A DNA stretch of 64,000 nt from Aquila chrysaetos chrysaetos (GCF_900496995.4 NC_044019.1:2108001-2172000), one strand, 5' to 3'; positions 36,231-46,923 are shown, counted from the first letter of the stretch. Made by a program: numbers and translations. Notes: generated by a model from the sequence alone, not told the origin.

Positions 36231-38334
36231 TCTTTAGCTTTAACTTTTTATCTCTGTGTGTGTGTATAGATACACATGAACACACATCCATATATATGCT
36301 TCATAGTCCAATTTGTAGTCACTTGCTGTATCTCTGCATTTTTCTAACTGATGACTATAATAGTGAATGTGATTATGGAAAACAAACTCAAGAAACTTGA
36401 ACTGGCAAAGAACATTCAAAATATTATTTGCTGGAAACTTTGAGCATAGGCCCAGCTGTTAATCAGCGTGGTTAAAGCTCAGCAAACTTAGAAGCTGGAC
36501 TCATGAACATTTGCCTTCAGTTGCTGTTTTTGCATCTTGTCCAACCTGTCTGAACTAGTCACACTGTGATGCTTGTCTGAAAGTCTCATGTGTGTTCTCT
36601 GTCAGACTGGAAGCAGACTGAGACCATCCTTTCTTACTAAGATTTTTGTACATCCTGTATTTCATGAAATCCCATTTAGTGTGAAAAATTTTAAACTCTG
36701 AACGCTGATATTAGTGATCACAATAGACATTGCTTTAAGTTTCTGCCAGAGAATGTCAATATTAAAAAGTGTACTTAATGCACCCAGTAAAACTGTCGGG
36801 TACAGAGTAAGAACAGATTAGTGTGCTACCAATGCAATTCATGGTAGACTGAAGCAGGAATTGTCCAAGGTCGATCAATGGCATGGTGAGGAAGCTGTTA
36901 ACTGATAAACTGGTGTTCAGCTGTGCTCTAAGGACAGGATCATTCTTTGAATATAACTTTACTCAAATGTCTTGGTATTTTTGCAGCCTGTCTCTGAGGT
37001 ATGCTAGCATCAGTACTACATTGAAAGGGGAATAGCAGAAGTGTGTTTGACTTACTGAATACCATTGGCCATGGCAATGCATACAGTGACTTCTGCATTT
37101 ATCCCAGCAACTTGCAAGAAATGAGAGTCTAGGGTCTTGTCTCCTCACAGATCTGTGGAGGATTGTGGGTGGTTTTCAGAGGGTTGCATCCCTAATGACT
37201 GGATAACAGAGAGGACCTCAAGGTGACTTATGACAGAGCAAGCCAAGTGAGTGTGGAACTACTGATCAGCTGGTTGTTTAATTTTTGCATTGCTGTAAAT
37301 GACTGGTCCGAGGAGCATGGTAGTCGCATAAGCCCTTTGATACCTGTTTTGCATGGTAGCTGGGGAAGAAGAGGGCAGAGGCACTGTATGTTTGCTTCTG
37401 CTTCCAGAAGCATTGCCTGGTGATGCTGTGGATTGCGCTCTTCCTAGCACAGAAACTTTCTCCTCATTCCAGCAGGTGTTACAAGGATAAACTGTCCTTT
37501 TAAGTGGATCTGGCTAATGTACTCTGGAATATTCTGGTTAAGATCTGTTGCAGGTTAGTGGTGAGCAGCCTGTCAGACAAAGGGATAGACACCATTCCTA
37601 TCTGATTATTTCTATAAATCCTTGTTCATTTATCTGCTCTTTGTATTAATGACTTGTCATGGCTCTAACCTTTATTCTGAGTTTTCAATCACTGCTGCTT
37701 GAGAAGCATTCTGTACTTCTAGTCTTGGAGGTGGCTAATATTGTCATCTAGATAAAATACTTGATTCCAAGCAGATGGATGAAAGCTGCTCTGTTCCTCT
37801 GTCTAGTGCTAGACAGAAGAGGCCACATCCTGTGTCCTGGAGGTATGTGGAAACACTTGCAGCCTCTGGCTTTGCTTAAAACGTCTCAGAGCCCTGTCGC
37901 TAAGAAGCCCTGGGCCAAAGTTCAGGTCTGAATTGTGTGTGTAAGGCTTATTACTAAGAAGTCACACCTGCTTGCTTTGGTCTGGGGATGTCACTTCTCT
38001 TTCCTTGTGTCTCCTGCTGCCTTTTCTAGACCAGTTTCCTTGGCTTCCTGCAATGCCCAGTATTCAGCAGAAAACCCCAAACAATTGGCGTTGCTGAATA
38101 CCAAAGGCATGAATGTTGTGAAGGAAGGAAATGAATTGTGACTCTTAGTGAAGCCCCCCAGTAGAAAGCTAGTTTGTCTGCAATATTGCCAAACTCTATT
38201 AACTAGTTGCTTAGCATTCAAAGAAATTTCTGTGTATATATAAAATCAAGGGTGTGTTGGTTTTTTTCCTCCCCTTTCTTTTTTTTTAAGGCTGCCCTGT
38301 AATGAAGCCACAGTTGAGCTGTTGCATGTGTGCC

Positions 38335-38386
38335 TTTGCCTAGCAACTGTGCCTAGCAACGTCACGGCATCGCAGCGAACCCAGCG
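38335..38386 (+). promoter_or_regulatory. Tandem RFX X-box-like promoter with CRE half site
   Basis: TTTGCCTAGCAAC (38335-38347) is followed at a 13-bp period by TGTGCCTAGCAAC (38348-38360). Both keep the exact right half (AGCAAC) and spacer of the RFX X-box (GTNRCC-N-RGYAAC). The left halves have one and two mismatches. ACGTCA, a CRE half site, overlaps at 38359-38364. The following 45 bases up to the next ATG at 38387 contain several CpGs in an intron otherwise almost free of them. X-boxes close to the start codon are the known hallmark of ciliary gene promoters; the link here is inference. Confidence 0.6.
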
Positions 38387-38428
38387 ATGGGGACGGAGCC
38401 GCTGCCTGTCAGGGAGCTGGTTAGAATG
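38387..38428 (+). CDS. Nested unknown gene, exon 1
   Basis: Start of a seven-exon gene model inside CSMD2 intron 1, same strand. The ATG at 38387 (G at +4) opens 14 codons (MGTEPLPVRELVRM) and ends in phase 0 at donor ATG|GTAATT. The seven exons (42, 74, 101, 59, 97, 31 and 97 bases) total 501 bases, exactly 166 codons plus stop, and every junction keeps the frame. I do not recognise the product. It is a small soluble-looking protein with no signal peptide or membrane segment, and its first 38 residues look alpha-helical. The 5' leader must be short because the X-box pair ends 27 bases upstream. The promoter type suggests a ciliary or spermatogenic role (inference). It could instead be a spliced non-coding RNA with chance open frames, but six concordant junctions argue against that. 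Confidence 0.62.
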
Positions 38429-38505
38429 GTAATTTGTGATGAAAGATACTGGAGCCTCTTTTCATGAGGCTTGCAAAGCCTTGTTCTTACTTTCTTGACC
38501 TTCAG

Positions 38506-38579
38506 GCTTCCTTGAATACCTACAGACGACAGCTTTCTGCCACTGCCCTGCAAAAATCAGAAGAGCTGAGAGTTGCCTG
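38506..38579 (+). CDS. Nested unknown gene, exon 2
   Basis: Strong acceptor (TTACTTTCTTGACCTTCAG at 38504-38505) after a 77-base intron. 24 codons plus two bases; donor TG|GTAGCT at 38580. The peptide is basic and helical (SLNTYRRQLSATALQKSEEL). It continues exon 1 in phase 0 and leaves TG, which must be completed by the next exon; with the chosen acceptor of exon 3 the codon becomes TGG (Trp). Confidence 0.62.
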
Positions 38580-39875
38580 GTAGCTAAACCTTTATATGGT
38601 GTGTGGGGCTTTGAAGCCTTTTTCATTAGTTTTGTAGCCAAGTCACACTGCCTTGCACTTGGGGTGGGGTAAACTACGTGCGTGTGAACAATTCCTATGA
38701 CACAGCCAATGCACCATAATTTCAACTGAATCCGAAGCTGCCATGTGTAACACCCTTCTGCAGTAACAGAGGGGCAAGACTTTAAATATGTAACATCTGC
38801 ACTGGGAAATGGATCTGCTTCTCTTAGAAGCAGCTCTGGGTCAGAAACCTGAGACTAAGCTTAGAGCATAGCTGTGGCTGCTTAATTTGTTTTTAAAGCG
38901 TTTAAAGCTCTTGTCCCTTCCTAGGGTATTTGGTTTGGAGGCTTTTTGTTTGATTGGGGTTTTCAAAAATCTTAGTGTGTGAGTTATTTCAGCCAAGGTT
39001 CCTTAAAGCTCTATTAAGATAAGTTGACAGTAACTTGTAAAGTGCAATGGAAGAAGGAATTTCCTTCATTTTAATGCAAACAAAGGACATGAATTGCTGC
39101 TCGTCACTTTTGTCTTGTGGACAGATGCGCATGTAGTTAGAACAGGGTCTTGAACATGTCTGGATATGTATACTGGAGTATATATGTATAAGGGAGTCTC
39201 TCCCTTGCTGATGGTAGAGTGCATTGTTAGGGCAAGACTCCAGCCTGCTACCCCACAAAGTTGTTGGTTTTTTTTCTCTTGTCACCTGTGAACCAAGTCA
39301 TCAGGTTTTTTATGCTCTTGAGATAGGGTGGTCAGTTCATGCTAAAGAATGCTGACGGGAGGGACAGAAGTGAGGACCTTCTGTAACCAGGCTTGTCTCT
39401 GACATGGATTTGCAGTCAGCAGGCATGTTCACACTGTGTAGCGCAGTAAAGTGTGAGAGATTCTCCTCCCACTGTTGACAGTTCCATGTGGCACAGTGCT
39501 CTGGAGAGGCCAGCTTGAATCTCTACTGTGTTAGCATTGTGATGTGTTGAGGCTGCAGTCAGGGATGGTGTTCTGGTTACCGCTGCCAGGCTAAGACTTC
39601 CCTACTGCTAGCAAAGATTGCCCCATTGCAGGCTCAGCAGCTTGGTTGCAGCTCTGAATGCATGTCTTGTTGATATTGTCTGTTGACTGATTCCACGGCA
39701 CTTTGGTGGCGGTAGCCTAGCATGAGTTACAGGCTAGGTTCTTTAGTCTGGCTCCACATATGCTCCAGATCCTCCAGTATTCTCTGTGAATGGCTATGGG
39801 AAAGACTTGTATCTAGGTGGAGCTCAGCAATTGAACTTGGTGTGTTCTTTGAGATAAGTGCAGCTCCTTTTCCAG

Positions 39876-39976
39876 GTGCTTCTCTTTCAGATTTGAGGAA
39901 GTGGAAAACATGCTAGGTCCCTACAGGATTAGAGAGGAGTATCATCATCTTTTTGTAGAGAAAGCACAGCCTGGAG
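39876..39976 (+). CDS. Nested unknown gene, exon 3
   Basis: Acceptor GCAGCTCCTTTTCCAG at 39874-39875, donor GGAG|GTCTGG at 39977. One base completes Trp, then 33 codons and one base. The peptide runs CFSFRFEEVENMLGPYRI and then REEYHHLFVEKAQPG. A second AG fifteen bases downstream (TTCTCTTTCAG, 39889-39890) is an equally good acceptor in the same phase but would turn the junction codon into TGA, so the upstream site is preferred. Confidence 0.65.
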
Positions 39977-41215
39977 GTCTGGGGGTGGGGGTGTGATGTT
40001 TGTGATTCTGTTTGTGTTCAGTACTAACTGCAAATACTTCAGGTGGCCATACCACAGCCTTTGGATTTACAGGATATTTATTGAATGGGATAGAGTGGGA
40101 AGAAACATAGGTCTTCAGTTTACATGAGGAGTCTTATTCTTGAGACCTCTACTCTGGTTTCAAGCAAGTACAAATAGATGCCAATGTGGCAAATCTTCAC
40201 TAGTAACTATGCTGATAAAGCTCAACGCAGCTTAAAGCAGGGTGAGCTGTAGTATATTTGGACTTGCTGACAAGATTCCTATGCTTTGTTCATTGTTAAA
40301 AGGTTCAGGGTTTTCTTTCTTTTTCTGTGTGCTCCATGCATCAACAAACTGTGCTTGCTTGGCTAAACAGATCTCTAGGTCAGTAGAGCGTGGAAACAAT
40401 CTCTTCTTTTGTAATACAGTCAGAACAGGCAGAGCCCATTTCACTACTTTGTTTGACACATGCATGTTTCAGGAGCCTTCCAGATAAAGCAATCAATGTG
40501 GTCTTTGTCACTATGTTTTCAAGGAAGATGGTGAAAACTGACATTTGGTGAAAAGATACTGAGGCATTCTGTGTTTTGGAGTAATTTGTAATTTAGTAAT
40601 TTAAATTCCTCATCAGTATTGGTCAAGCAATGTTTTCTTTGTTATGCATGTTTGAAATGTTTTCTAATATTGTATCCATTGCTATCCACTGGATATTGGA
40701 TGAGGTGGTGTATGAAGCAGTATGCGTGCCCATGTCTCTCCAACTAGCTAACTTGAGTTAGTGCAAATAAAATGCAATATTTTTTAAGATCAGTGCTGTA
40801 AATAGTCAGGAAAATATATATCCATTCATGTGTCCTGATGAACACAGAATTCTCTAATATTTACTTTGGTACTGCTTACATTAAAAAGAATGCATTACCA
40901 GGGATTTTCTAGATGCTTATTAAAACAACTCCAAAGTAAGTTTTTAGTACCTTCTATTATTAGTCCTTAAGCCCTCCTGCCTCCCCTTCTTAACAGTAAA
41001 ATATGATGGAATCCATCTTCCTTTCCCCTCACTGTGTGCAAGTCTTTACTCCTAAACACTTCTCCTGTTTTCTAGCTTGCTTTTATTCTGTTTAGATTGT
41101 AAGCTTTACAGATGGTGAAGTGGTATATAAATCTGCAGGAGTGATTGAGAAAGATACAGCATGCACCTGGGGAAAGCCAGCATGACACTGTAATGTCTCT
41201 TTGATAACCCAACAG

Positions 41216-41274
41216 GACTATGTGTTGTGGTATTCACTACAGAACAGCTCAAGTTCTTACCAGCTACACAACAG
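41216..41274 (+). CDS. Nested unknown gene, exon 4
   Basis: Acceptor TTTGATAACCCAACAG at 41214-41215, donor ACAG|GTAGTG at 41275. Two bases complete Gly with the G left by exon 3, then 19 codons ending in phase 0 (LCVVVFTTEQLKFLPATQQ). A hydrophobic, probably beta strand (LCVVVF) is followed by a short polar segment. The 59-base exon is also open in its other two frames, so the choice rests on the phases of both neighbours. Confidence 0.6.
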
Positions 41275-41321
41275 GTAGTGCCATTTTTGCGTCCCCCCCT
41301 TTGACTGCAATCTTTTTATTC

Positions 41322-41340
41322 AAAAAAAAAAAAAAAAAAA
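41322..41340 (+). repeat. Poly(A) run, 19 bases
   Basis: Uninterrupted A run 48 bases after exon 4 of the nested gene; no retroposon recognised beside it. Confidence 0.88.
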
Positions 41341-42221
41341 TCTGATGAGGGTCTTGGAAACTGAAGTCCCTTCTGTTTCCAGGTCATTCCAGGGTAGGGA
41401 TGAAGCAAGCTGGCAGGGGACAGCCTGTGTCAGGTCAGCATGCCATGCTACCTTCCCTCTCTCCCTCTGTTAAGAACAGAGGACTTCAGCCTCAAGGGAA
41501 AATCTGGCAGCTGCTATATGACCAGTGTACTCACTTAGGCAATTTCTAGCTTAACCAAATGAGGCATTACTTTCCAGCAGCTGAAGTCTCTGGCCTCTCA
41601 GCATGTCAGGGGACTGCAGTGCAGCTGTAAGACAGGACATATGTGCAGTGTCATGTTCTTGTGATTTCAAGTTTTGTCCTGCAATGGGTTTTGATGTTAC
41701 CTGAAATTGGATGTTTCCTTTTTTCTCTACGGCATGTCAGAACTCCTTTGACCTTGTTATTGGAAGTATATACCCTTTCAAGGTTCGTTCATGAAATATA
41801 AAACCAAAGTATAATAAATCAGAAAAGACTTTCTTCAAAGGAGAAGGCTAGCTTGGTGTAGAGGAGGGAATGTACCACTGGGGGTGACTGTTGGCATCCC
41901 AGCCACATGGATGAGGCAGTGTTCAGCTCGGGCTTGGACTTAGCTGCAGCACTCTGTCCAGTTTTTGACTTTACACTTCAGGACAGTTATGGAACAGCTA
42001 AGGGGAGTCCAGAACCTCACTAGGGGTTCAGAGACATCATTGAACAAGGATGTATGGAACAAGTTGGGTTTGTTTATTTTATAATAGTGCTTTCCAACAA
42101 TTTTGGATCTGTTGGCCTCAACATTTCCAGTGTTAGGTGCCTTTATTTCTATGAAGGTGCTTATTGCATTTCTAGAGAATTTAAAAGACTGGACATGAGG
42201 CTCTTTTCTTGCTTTTCACAG

Positions 42222-42318
42222 ATGCCCACAGGCATTATGAGCTGCAATTTTTTTGAAAATCGCCTGTCTTGGGAGGAGATAGCTGGGGAGAATAAACTGT
42301 TCTTTGAGTCCAGCGTAG
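42222..42318 (+). CDS. Nested unknown gene, exon 5
   Basis: Best splice signals of the set: acceptor GCTCTTTTCTTGCTTTTCACAG at 42220-42221 and donor GTAG|GTAGGA at 42319. Only phase 0 is open throughout, which is what exon 4 supplies. 32 codons plus one base encode MPTGIMSCNFFENRLSWEEI followed by AGENKLFFESSV. Confidence 0.66.
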
Positions 42319-43145
42319 GTAGGAGAAAATGCTGTGGTCTAAAGTAATAACAAGATGAATCTGGGCCAGATATTAAGGAAGTGGAGAGCCACAATGCTTT
42401 TGTCCAGTTTTTTCCTAATCTGAAATATGTGTCATTTCTAAGATGCGTTGGAAATATTACTTGATCACAGAACAGTGTGGCAATGAGTGAGGATGGTGCA
42501 GTGACAGTTGGAAGTCCCAGACTTCCCTTTCCTCTTCTGTGCAAGTATTTGTAGTTTCCAGCTGTAACATGGTTTGGTTGGAGCTTTTTCTGGGGAACTC
42601 CAAGGTTAGCAATGTGACTAGAAATCCCAAACATGGAAATATAGGAAATTTGCATAATTTTCCAAGACAGATTTTTTGGTTGGGAGAGGAAGTGAGGTCA
42701 CACATGGGAAAAACTAAATACATTATTACAGCATCTTCACTCCACCATCATCTTTTCTGTTCCTGTCTTTTTTTCTACTTGGGAAGCCCTTAAAATTGAA
42801 TTGTTATGCTAACGTTGGAACAATGCCTAAATGTAACAGATCTCTGCAATAACAGTGTAAAAGCCTGGGCAGCACTAAAAGGGACAGAAAGTGATGACAG
42901 AGTGGGAGTGAAAGACTGTTAGAATGGAAGGGAAGTAATGTGTCTCTCCAGAGAACTGGAGGTGACTAAGTTGGTTTCGGGAATGATATGTTTGATTTGC
43001 GGTATCACAGTATTGTGCCATCCTGCTGAAAACTCACATACTGCTTTTGATTTGAGGTGGATGTTATAATTCTTTCTGGATTTGGCAGTAGTGGCATGAG
43101 CTGGATTCAGATAAAATGCATGTTCTTTGCCCTTGCATTCTTCAG

Positions 43146-43176
43146 TTTATCACTTCATGTGTTCAGAGAGAAAAAG
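43146..43176 (+). CDS. Nested unknown gene, exon 6 (31-base microexon)
   Basis: Acceptor CCCTTGCATTCTTCAG at 43144-43145 has a long pyrimidine tract; the donor AAAG|GTACTG at 43177 is weaker. Two bases complete Val, then nine codons (YHFMCSERK), leaving AG. Skipping this exon would put exon 7 out of frame with an early stop, so it is required by the model. Confidence 0.5.
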
Positions 43177-43735
43177 GTACTGGCTGAGATGTAAATCATT
43201 CCCTTGATGATGTTCTTGGATCCACTGGCTTTTGATTAAAAGTTATAGTTAATGGAATGTCTCTGCATTATTTATTACCCAGGAGGCTTTGATGTAAGAC
43301 TGTAGGTTAAGTTAAAACTATGAAAAGGTGAATACTTAGGGAAACAAGGCTTAGATTTATGAAGTGTGAAGGTACTTTCCCTGTTTGTTCACTTAAATTG
43401 TATGAGCAAGAGAGTCAAAGCTAGGCTGTGGGTGAACTACTTACTGTTTGTGATTGCCCATAATGATTTAGAAGACTATGTAAGGAGGCATAATTAGTTG
43501 CTGATAAATGATTCAAAACAGTAAACATTGGGAAAAGGAACATTTTTCCTATTTAGGTGGCAGATCAAATAATGTTTAAAAAAATTGGAGTTCTTAAAGA
43601 TGAACTCTTCAATAGAAGGGATGAGTTTTTAGTATGTTCTTTTTGGGGAGAAGGTTGTGAAAAGACCTGTGCGAAGAAGCTGCTGTGAACATTTCACAAC
43701 CCGTTCCTGACACCCCTGTTCTGAGGCTTCTTCAG

Positions 43736-43832
43736 AATGGGGTTTGTGCCTTCATCCAAAGGGGAGCGTTCAGTAGGGACCCAAGGTGTTGATCCTGTGC
43801 TGTGGCATATACCCAGTTGTGTGAGAAGCTGA
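43736..43832 (+). CDS. Nested unknown gene, terminal coding exon
   Basis: Acceptor CTGTTCTGAGGCTTCTTCAG at 43734-43735. One base completes Arg, then 31 codons and TGA at 43830-43832. The C-terminal tail reads MGFVPSSKGERSVGTQGVDP then VLWHIPSCVRS. It is the only long frame of this exon compatible with exon 6. A downstream AATAAA at 44512-44517 is a possible poly(A) signal. The minus strand is also open across this region, so transcript evidence is needed to fix the strand. Confidence 0.55.
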
Positions 43833-44511
43833 ATGAGTCTTGTGTGGTTTCACATGTGTCATCCCACAAAGAAAGCTGGGGCACTTCTGCACCGAGTTTG
43901 GTTGTTTTAGCTGTGTCTCCGTCCTTGAGCTCTACCATACTCATCACATCCTCCAGATGCGCTCTCACGGGATGCTGTGAAAACCTATATCAGCATTTGA
44001 GTGCTGTTTGAGTTGGGATCTAGTGTCTCGGTTTGAAGAACTTTATGCAGTGAAGGTGAATGACTCTGTACAGTAATGTAAATAGAAAAAATTGAGAAGT
44101 TGCTGATGTATGAGCAGGATTTGCCCTGGTGTTTTAGGGCAGGATGGAATGTGCTGTGTGTCTGCAGGTTATGGATTTCAGTTTTCTTGGGGAAAGGTGG
44201 GTTTTTTATGTTCATCTCTTTCATTGAATAGGCTAGAACAACACAAAATAGAAATATTTGTGCCTAAGTAACAATAACTAAAGAAAATGACAATACCAAA
44301 ACCTACTGCATTAAGGAGAAGACAGCCATGTATCACCAATGGATGATACTGCTGAGAGCAAGTCAGGGTATATGATTTGGTATTTGTTCCTTTTGAATTG
44401 TGCAGTGACCATACATCAGTGTTTGCTAAATTAGATTTCTGCTAAATCAGATTTAAATCAGAAAGCAGAGAAACAAAGTGTATCAACTTATATTTTAGGA
44501 AGTACTTCAGA

Positions 44512-44517
44512 AATAAA
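44512..44517 (+). terminator. Possible poly(A) signal of nested gene
   Basis: AATAAA about 680 bases after the predicted stop codon at 43832. Common hexamer in AT-rich DNA, so only a candidate. Confidence 0.22.
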
Positions 44518-45812
44518 TTCTGTTTCCCTCTCTCTAAACTATTGCTTCCTTAGATATTAATATGGTGTAAATCAACATAGTTAAAATACTTCCTTGATTT
44601 ACACAGCCATGGATCTGGCCTGGTAAGTTTAAGGAATTGAAAGTAGGTAGAAGATGATGTTTTGTACCCATTTCCTTTGCTCTTGTAATATCAGACAAGG
44701 CCTTTGTTTGTTATTTAGCTTCTGACAAGTTGGTGAAGATTTGTAGTGACAGAATTTGAACGTACAAGTTTATCTGAGTCTGTAGAGCTGCTGAAATTCT
44801 GCATCAAATGATGAAACCCAGTCCCAGCCAGGGGCTTGAAGGGTACAGCAGCCAAGGCAGCTCACTCCTGTACGTGGGTGTTGCTTATTTGAAGGAAATA
44901 ACAAAATTCTATTGCTATGAATGTGCTTGAATGAGTGAGTCTCCTTTTTGGTAAATGTAACCTGGTTTGTTTTGATCAATGTGCAGTGACCATCATGACT
45001 GCCTGTCATGAGACATGGAAGACATGAGAACCAGTTAATGCTATCCACACTGTAGTCATTGGGGGCTGAACTGGTTCTGCTCCAGAATGCAGCTAGCCAT
45101 GTTGCATTAGAGACCACTGTAAAGCTGGAGTGACTGACATGAGAACAGTCCCATGCTCATGTGTCTAAACAACTTCAGATATACAGTGTAAATAAACCTC
45201 CCACTAGCTTCTGTCTCCAGTCATGTAGCTTGTACTGTCAAAAGAAGTCTTGTTTTTTGAGTGCAAGGGCGTTCTTCCTACCCAACTTATGGCAAGAGGC
45301 TGATCGATACCCAGAATGAAGCTTGAGGGGTTTGCAACTTTCCTGCTTAAGGAGGAGACAGCCAGCCACAGTTGTATTCAGCTGATATTTATTTTTTGGT
45401 TAAGTGTCCAGTCATGTTAAAGTCTGTGGCATGTGGATTAACTGTGTATTATAAAATGCTGCAGGCAGCCTGTGTTTCGGTTAAAAATGCAGTTCTTCTG
45501 TGAGCATATTGCAAAGTAAATATTTCATCATTTTCCTTGTGCATATGAGCCAGAAGTGAGGCTGATTAGTCTGTTTACATTGTTCAAGCAGTATATATTT
45601 CACAAAACAAGTATTGTAAGTAGAGACTGATAGAGCTGACTTCTGAGCTCTATCATTGAGCAAATGGTTGTGCCTGTGGATAAAGATGTTTTTCTGCAAA
45701 GTCCCAAGCCCTCCACAAGTGTGGGTTTCCTTGGGTTGTGTTTTTTTCCTCCACCTTAGATTGTGATCCCTTTTGGGGAAAGGCTTTGTCCACTGAACAG
45801 TTCCAAGTATGA

Positions 45813-45817
45813 TAAAG
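45813..45817 (+). repeat. Target-site duplication TAAAG, left copy
   Basis: TAAAG immediately before the LTR; the identical copy follows the LTR at 46919-46923. A 5-bp duplication is what retroviral integrases of this size class leave. Confidence 0.85.
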
Positions 45818-46918
45818 TGTCATGGTTTAACCCCAGCCAGCAACTAAGCACCACACAGCCACTCTATCACTCCCCGCCCCCCCCCCCCCCCCCCAGCTAG
45901 ACAGGTGAGAGAAAATCTAATGAAAGGCTTGTGAGTCCTGATAAGGACAGGGAGAGATCACTCAACCGATTACCGTCACGGGCAAAACAGACTCGACTTG
46001 GGGAAAATTAACTTAATTTATTTCCAATCAAACCAGAGTAGGGTAATGAGAAATAAAACCAAATCTTAAAACACCTTCCCCCCACCCCTCCCTTCTTTGC
46101 AGGCACAGCTTCACTCCTGAATTCTCTACCTACCCCCACCCAGTGGCACAGGGGGATGGGGAATGGGGGTTACAGTTAGTTCATCACATGTCTCTGCCCC
46201 TCCATCCTCTTCAGGGGCAGGACTTTTCACTCTGCCCCGTGGGGTCCCTCCCACAGGAGACAGTTCTCCACGAACTGCTCCAGCATTGGTCCCTTCCACG
46301 GGGTGCAGTCCTTCAGGCACAGACCACTCCAGCGTGGGTCCCCTGTGGGGTCACAAGTCCTGCCAGCAAACCTGCTCCAGCGTGGGCTCCTCTCTCCACG
46401 GGGCCACAGGTCCTGCCAGGAGCCTGCTCCAGCGCAGGCTTCCCGCGGGGTCACAGCCTCCTTTGGGCATCCCCCTGCTCCGGCGTGGGGTTCTCCACGG
46501 GCTGCAGGTGGAGATCTGCTCCACCATGGACCTCCCTGGGCTGCAGGGGGACAGCCTGCCTCTCCATGGTCTTCCCCATGGGCTGCAGGGGAATCTCTGC
46601 TCCAGTGCCTGGAGCATCTCCTCCCCCTCCTTCTTCGCTGACCTGGGGGTCTGCAGGATTGTTTCTCTTACATGTTCTCACTCCTCTCTCTCGCTGCAGT
46701 TTCTGTGTCCCAGCAACATTTTTTTCGCTTCTTAAATCTGTTATCCCAGAGGCACCACCACTGTTGCTGATGGGCTTGGCCTTGGCCGGCGGCGGGTCTG
46801 TCTTGGAGCCGGCTGGCATCGGCTCTGTTGGATATGGGGGAAGCTTCCAGCAGCTTCTCACAGAAGCCACCCCTGTAGCCCCCCTGCTACCAAAACCTTG
46901 CCACACAAAGCCAATGCA
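45818..46918 (+). mobile_element. Solo LTR of an avian endogenous retrovirus
   Basis: An 1101-base element begins TGTCATGGTTTAACCCCAGC and ends CCAATGCA, with canonical TG...CA termini flanked by a perfect 5-bp target duplication TAAAG (45813-45817 and 46919-46923). No gag, pol or env sequence is attached, so it is a solo LTR left by recombination between the two ends. It contains an 18-C run and a block of degenerate repeats of the type CTCCAGCGTGGG at about 46260-46620. Its open frames of up to 268 codons on both strands result from this GC-rich periodic sequence and are not genes. The sequence is a familiar neoavian LTR type; family name not assigned. The strand is set by the TG end and is tentative. 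Confidence 0.88.
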
Positions 46919-46923
46919 TAAAG
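46919..46923 (+). repeat. Target-site duplication TAAAG, right copy
   Basis: Right-hand copy of the TAAAG duplication flanking the solo LTR. Confidence 0.85.

Larger units (their letters stand above)
20995..38330 (+). other. CSMD2 intron 1, first part
   Basis: No exon recognised. Holds a CR1 3' end at about 26.2-26.4 kb, an ancient CR1 fragment at about 35.9-36.2 kb, several MIR-like SINE remnants (27.06, 28.84, 29.6, 30.2, 34.5, 35.2 kb) and long T runs at 21897, 30445 and 33291. Donor GTAAGT at 20995; the matching acceptor is at 51083-51084. Confidence 0.7.
43833..45817 (+). other. CSMD2 intron 1 between nested gene and LTR
   Basis: Probable 3' untranslated region of the nested gene at its left end; otherwise no exon or recognisable repeat seen. 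Confidence 0.4.

Noticed and set aside
38925..38978. 54-base candidate extra exon of the nested gene (acceptor CCCTTCCTAG, donor GTGAGT)
   Set aside because: It fits the phase and has good signals, but it is unnecessary once the upstream acceptor of exon 3 (39874-39875) is used, and its peptide is an unremarkable hydrophobic stretch. Could be an alternative exon.
42161..42655. 164-codon minus-strand frame
   Set aside because: It overlaps exon 5 of the nested gene on the other strand; its codons mirror that exon and the surrounding intron, with no domain or promoter of its own.
43732..43968. Minus-strand 78-codon frame over the last exon of the nested gene
   Set aside because: Plausible composition, but no matching splice partners on that strand, whereas the plus strand joins in phase to exon 6.
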